A stretch of 64,000 nt of DNA. It comes from Sphingomonas sp. Ag1. Its GTDB lineage: Bacteria > Pseudomonadota > Alphaproteobacteria > Sphingomonadales > Sphingomonadaceae. The notes beneath the pieces are model-generated. The model searched no databases and was not told the DNA's origin. It worked only from the letters and a program-made list of their open reading frames with translations. Positions within the stretch are counted from its first letter, which is position 1; each line of letters begins with the position of its first letter. This document shows, one piece after another, positions 60,821-64,000 of this stretch. The translations under genes and the position numbers were made by a program. The stretch lies in the NCBI RefSeq assembly GCF_000980895.1, contig NZ_LAZX01000089.1, positions 62,001 to 126,000 of the forward strand. The letters run 5' to 3'.

Positions 60821-61795
60821 CTAGTTCTGCATCCTTATCTGCTGACCCCTGACCAGCGGGTAGACCGCAAGGTCATGGCCATCCAGATTCTCCTTGTGCA
60901 TGTCGACGGCCGTAATCTGGCTGTTCTCGTAGGTAGTGTAATAATAGATGCCTGTGGCGGTGTTGCAGCATGATGAATAGATCGTGATCTCATATTTTTC
61001 GTCGCCGACATTGGCACACCCGCGTTGTTGCGCGACCGATCCCAGAATCTGGAAGAATTGGCTGATGGATTCTGATTCCGAGTCTCCGCAGACCGAGTTC
61101 ATCTTGGTGAAGGTCGCCTTCACGAAGCGGGAGGGGGAGGACAGGTCACCCGGCAGCCCAAGCGCACCCATGCCGCGGCTGTAGATGTCGAAGGTGATCG
61201 CGCTGGAGAAATTGTTGGTCGGCGGATAACGCGACAGGTGCATGTAATTGTTCAGGTTGAACAATTGCATGTCGAAGGTGGGGTTGTTGGTCAGCACGCC
61301 GACGGGATTGTCATAGACCTTGAGCCCGTCACGCAGCGGCTCGACGGTGATGGAGCGGTCCCGATCGGCGATGATCCAGTGCAGGGGGGAGGTGGGCATC
61401 CCCTCGCTGAACGCCTCATCGAACAGGTTTACCGATGGAAGCGCGGCCTCGACCTCGGCCACCGTTTCGAATTGGGCCAGCACCCAGAGGACGAATTCAA
61501 ACGAGGTGACGTTCGTCTTGCCGGCGGCCGCGGGCAGATAGGCGGCGTTCCCGCTGAACGCGAGTCCGGCCATGCTGAGGCCCTTCTCGTTGGTGCCGTC
61601 GTAATAGAGCGGGTAGTTGTTCGCGACGGTGGCCATGCCGATGATTGCGTGATGCGCCTCGATCGGTGGCAGCTTGCGAAGCGCGATCGGGAAGTTGCGC
61701 GGCGTGAAAGTGACGGCTTCGCCATACGACATTTCGTAATCGAGGTTGCGCCCGAAATAATGATCCTTGGTGGTGAAGCTCAGTCCGGTGCACAT
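60821..61795 (-). CDS. choloylglycine hydrolase family (linear amide C-N hydrolase)
   Basis: This is an Ntn hydrolase of 324 residues from ATG 61793-61795. Cys2 directly follows the start Met (MCTGLSF), so removal of Met exposes the nucleophile. The oxyanion and substrate residues are GRNLDYE, then NNYPLYYDGTNEKGLSMAGL, then VLTNNPTFDMQ and SPSRFVKATF. No signal peptide is visible, so it is probably cytoplasmic. The family includes bile salt hydrolases, penicillin V acylases and homoserine-lactone acylases; a lactone or fatty-amide role is likelier than bile salts in a free-living sphingomonad. Confidence 0.87.
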   Translation of the reverse strand: MCTGLSFTTKDHYFGRNLDYEMSYGEAVTFTPRNFPIALRKLPPIEAHHAIIGMATVANNYPLYYDGTNEKGLSMAGLAFSGNAAYLPAAAGKTNVTSFEFVLWVLAQFETVAEVEAALPSVNLFDEAFSEGMPTSPLHWIIADRDRSITVEPLRDGLKVYDNPVGVLTNNPTFDMQLFNLNNYMHLSRYPPTNNFSSAITFDIYSRGMGALGLPGDLSSPSRFVKATFTKMNSVCGDSESESISQFFQILGSVAQQRGCANVGDEKYEITIYSSCCNTATGIYYYTTYENSQITAVDMHKENLDGHDLAVYPLVRGQQIRMQN

Positions 61796-62840
61796 TGCCG
61801 TTCTCCGTCCCGCACTTGCCGACAGTGCGCGATGATGCGCCGCGGGAGGGGACGGTGACTGCTTCGGTCCCGCACAGGGCAATGTCTATCTTCGGGAAAG
61901 TACGCAGCGTGCGGTCCCGGTTAGTGTCCGTGTGCCGATAGCGAGGGGGCAGCCAAAGCATGTCGCCCGGCTGCCCCCGTTCATGGTCGTGCTTTCGAGC
62001 AGCGCCTCACTGACCGTATGTGACGGTGGATACCGTAAACATTGTCTAAAAATGCGCGAATTTCCTCGTTAAATCGTTGAAATCCATGCTCTCAGTAGAG
62101 GTCTTTCGTAAACATTCGGCCCTGGCCCTGGGTTCGGCACGGTACAGTGTTTACGTAACTCGGACGTCCGGTTCAGCCGGACTCTGGCTTGCTAAGTCGC
62201 GTGGCATAGAAATGCTATTCATCGCAGCGCTCGTTCAAGCTCGAAGTTCACTTCGAGCTTGAACGAGCGCAACCGCCCGAGGCGGCAGCTACACTCCGAC
62301 CCTGGGCCGGGCTGAGTTGCTTAGCGCTGCCGTAGGAACGCTGAGCCGCCAAGCTCGTCCATATGGCCGAAAGGATCGCCACGAAGCCCGAGAGCTCAGG
62401 TGGAGACTTGCCAAAGCAGCGTGAAGCCGAGCGACATGCAGGCGCGCTGGTATCAGTGCTGCGTCGGCAGCCCGGCTTCGCTTACCGAACGCCCCGTACC
62501 GGGATGCTCTCCACGGCAAGCCGCCGGTCCGCTCCCGTACCTAGAACCGCCGCGCTGATTGTGAGAAGTGCTAGGTCTGCAAAGCGCCCAAGTTCGGTCA
62601 TTCCGAACAGATCCTGTTGATCCTAGAAGCTGCCCTTCGTTGATGCGGCAGGCGGCGGACCGAGACAGGGACTAGCTGCCGTTCAGACGCGTCAGGCCGG
62701 ATGGCTACTTTCATAATAGGCGTTCACTTCAAGTTCAGGTGGCGGACCGCGCGAGACCATCAGCCGAGCGCGCGTGAGGCAAGATTGGCCGCGGCGTCAC
62801 GTCTTGCCTGCGCCGCCTTCCGTTCGGAATAACGATCGTC
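61796..62840. other. about 1 kb of non-coding or decayed DNA
   Basis: No gene is convincing here. Frames of 60-98 codons on both strands lack starts with ribosome sites or known motifs. Three copies of the 9-base GTAAACATT or its complement appear around 62034, 62108 and 62147 (the last as TGTTTACG). A perfect inverted repeat lies at 62227-62270. A MerR-like dyad (CACTTCAAGTTCAGGTG) is at about 62730. The segment is a mosaic next to the ACR3 remnant. Confidence 0.5.
62227..62270. repeat. perfect 21-bp inverted repeat
   Basis: GCGCTCGTTCAAGCTCGAAGT (62227-62247, given here as 21 bases: GCGCTCGTTC and AAGCTCGAAGT) is repeated exactly in inverted form at 62250-62270, with a two-base centre. No T run follows on either strand, so it is not a plain terminator. 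It is far longer than a usual operator. Confidence 0.8.
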
Positions 62841-63001
62841 GACAGTCGCCAGCGCTGCCCCGAGTTGAGCTCGAACAGGCTGGTCGTAGCGGCGACCGCC
62901 AGCTCGAAGAAGTTGGAGGCACCGATCAGCGCGAGGGGCGTGGCAACGCACCATGCGTCGACCGCGCGACTTGAAAAAAAAGCTTTGCCCCATGCAATCA
63001 C
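62841..63001 (-). pseudogene. truncated, frameshifted ACR3 arsenite efflux gene remnant
   Basis: On the minus strand LALIGASNFFELAVAATTSL and FELNSG are readable, then after a frame change GAALATV. ACR3-type arsenite exporters carry this block as A-L-I-G-A-S-N-F-F-E-L-A-V-A, S-L-F-G-L-x-S-G-A-A-L-A-T-V before their last helix. The rest of the roughly 350-residue protein is missing on both sides, and a run of eight A at 62974-62981 lies in the upstream part. It is a relic of an arsenic-resistance gene. Confidence 0.75.
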
Positions 63002-63069
63002 TAACAGGTTCTATTTACTCTCATAGTGCCTTGTATGAAATAGCTAACTGAGAGTGTTCCTTCAGAGAC

Positions 63070-63180
63070 ATGCAGTTTCGCTTTGAGAATGAATCTTCGG
63101 CAAAGATATCGGAATTGGTGCAAGACTCTGATTCTTTTGGAAATGCTTTCTCTTTCGGTGTCATTGACGTCTTGCTCTGA
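63070..63180 (+). CDS. possible 36-residue peptide in AT-rich DNA
   Basis: The ATG-to-TGA frame encodes a polar peptide (start MQFRFENESSAK, end FGVIDVLL). Codon use is AT-rich, unlike the rest of the window. There is no clear ribosome site (CAGAGAC). It could be the broken start of the next frame or noise. No family is recognised. Confidence 0.25.
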   Translation: MQFRFENESSAKISELVQDSDSFGNAFSFGVIDVLL

Positions 63181-63202
63181 ACCAGTTTAGGTTACTTACA
63201 GA

Positions 63203-63490
63203 TTGAAGATTGTCGTTCGCCAGAATGGTGAGTGGCGATCAGGGTTGGCCGACTGGCAGGTGTTCTATAGAAACTTGGTAGAGCCTCTTACGACGTACCA
63301 TTCGTACAGACTAACCGGCCTTCCAGTATCAGTCTACTTACGTGACGGACAAATGTTGATCCTCCCTCCTATTCTTCAAAGTCAACGAATAAACGGAGCG
63401 GCAGATACTATTCTTAAAAGCATTTTGGCTACAAGACGAAAACAAGAACATATACTCGGGTCGACAAACCAAGGTAAACATTGCGCTTGA
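63203..63490 (+). CDS. hypothetical protein in AT-rich DNA
   Basis: This frame has 95 codons from a TTG at 63203 (upstream in-frame stop at 63188) in DNA much poorer in GC than the chromosome around it. The peptide reads like real protein, with RLTGLPVSVYLRDGQMLILPP and a basic end, and has no membrane helix. No family is recognised. If genuine, it was acquired recently and its start is uncertain. Confidence 0.35.
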   Translation: MKIVVRQNGEWRSGLADWQVFYRNLVEPLTTYHSYRLTGLPVSVYLRDGQMLILPPILQSQRINGAADTILKSILATRRKQEHILGSTNQGKHCA

Positions 63491-63926
63491 ATGGACCGTC
63501 TGCGCTTGTAATCTGTCCAGATTACACTGAGAGAGGGATTCGACCAACGGCATCATTCAATCCTATAGTTCTATGTATGAAACTATTTGTTTAACCTTAT
63601 CGCGATTCTGACAGTGCTCGGGAACTCAACCTGACTGGGTCGGCTGTAACAATTCACAGCTTGTCTGTGATAGTGATCGAGAACAGAAGGCTCGAAGCTG
63701 GACAAGGAAGGTTCGGAGTGTTTCGACAACGAAGAAAAGCTAACGGCAGAGTGCGCAATTGGAATGAAGTACAGCTAGCAGGTTGGTCGCAGCGGACGCG
63801 CAGTGAATGGGGAGAAGACGGCAGCTTTACCCTATCGATCACCTGAACCTGCCTGTCCCTTGACGGCGCAAGAGCTGCAGCCCGCACCTATTTCGGTCGC
63901 GGCCACCCCGGCCACGGAGAAGGACG
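63491..63926. other. non-coding stretch before integrase
   Basis: There is no gene I can support. It is AT-rich up to about 63700, with a small hairpin CACAG-CTTGT-CTGTG at 63656-63670, then returns to chromosomal composition. GGAGAAGGACG before 63927 is the ribosome site of the integrase. Confidence 0.5.
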
Positions 63927-64000
63927 ATGGGTTACTCGCAATTTGATCCTGCGATGCAGGGGCGCTCGGCGTGGAATGCCGGGAAGACTGTTGGCACGAA
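63927..64000 (+). CDS. site-specific integrase (tyrosine recombinase), N-terminal fragment
   Basis: Twenty-four codons are present before the window ends. The start reads FDPA, then WNAGKTVGT. This N-terminus matches what I remember of a short tyrosine recombinase family whose members open with x-F-D-P-x, W-N-A-G-R-x-x-G-x-K-R. GGAGAAGGA precedes the ATG. The catalytic part lies outside the window, so activity cannot be judged. It supports a mobile-element origin of the right end. Confidence 0.65.
   Translation, partial: MGYSQFDPAMQGRSAWNAGKTVGT

Noticed and set aside
62030..62160. Repeated GTAAACATT words as replication iterons
   Set aside because: There are only two direct copies and one inverted copy at irregular spacing, with no rep gene or AT-rich unwinding tract beside them.
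62726..62746. CACTTCAAGTTCAGGTG as a MerR/SoxR-type operator
   Set aside because: The dyad is imperfect and no promoter elements or regulator gene are next to it; it is only suggestive beside the ACR3 relic.

Overview
The window reads as chromosomal DNA of a sphingomonad (Alphaproteobacteria, Sphingomonas or a close relative). The indications are high GC with strong third-position GC, the slt/dapA/smpB/cckA neighbourhood, small proteins with an E-I-I-V-C-G motif, a Coq4-type ubiquinone protein, a three-gene pnt transhydrogenase and a B3 metallo-beta-lactamase with a glutamate in the first zinc site. The species cannot be fixed from sequence reading alone.

Layout. 1-18.4 kb is housekeeping: the start of a NYN-domain gene, greB, a soluble lytic transglycosylase, dapA, smpB, a DUF2062 membrane protein, an M13 peptidase, the hybrid kinase cckA with a single-domain receiver, ilvD, nnr, an RNA methyltransferase, an N-carbamoylputrescine amidase, an SDR and a P1 peptidase. 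18.7-20.3 kb is a patch of three small membrane-protein genes, each followed by a copy of a short dispersed repeat. 20.3-34.5 kb holds a serine hydrolase, an ABC1 kinase, an FMN reductase, gyrB, an MFS transporter, recF, cspA, coq4, a HAD hydrolase, the B3-type metallo-beta-lactamase and a sigma54-type regulator with an altered GAFTGA loop. 34.6-38.0 kb is a 45-residue cytochrome oxidase subunit IV followed by pntAA-pntAB-pntB. 38.1-45.9 kb has a MarR-type regulator, tRNA-Val, 1.26 kb without a convincing gene, and a surface-polysaccharide-like group (radical SAM, PLD-like protein, GT4 glycosyltransferase, flippase). A tandem pair of identical tRNA-Arg genes lies at 46.6 kb.

48.1-60.1 kb is the most coherent region, an oxygen-response island. 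It contains ompW, hemN, an FNR-type regulator, cydDC, cydABX, a second FNR-type regulator, an unknown protein, a UbiM-like flavin hydroxylase and a sterol-desaturase-like membrane hydroxylase. Four TTGAY-N4-RTCAA boxes sit at promoter positions in it. Both regulators keep four candidate cluster cysteines and the E-x-x-S-R recognition helix. I infer a self-contained low-oxygen regulon that joins bd oxidase assembly, anaerobic haem synthesis and two oxygen-using hydroxylases.

60.1-61.8 kb holds a TRIC-type channel and a choloylglycine-hydrolase-family enzyme. From about 61.9 kb to the end the composition changes: AT-rich, few genes, a perfect 21-bp inverted repeat, a broken arsenite-efflux (ACR3) fragment, and the first codons of a tyrosine-recombinase-like integrase running off the right edge. 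This looks like the edge of a decayed mobile region.
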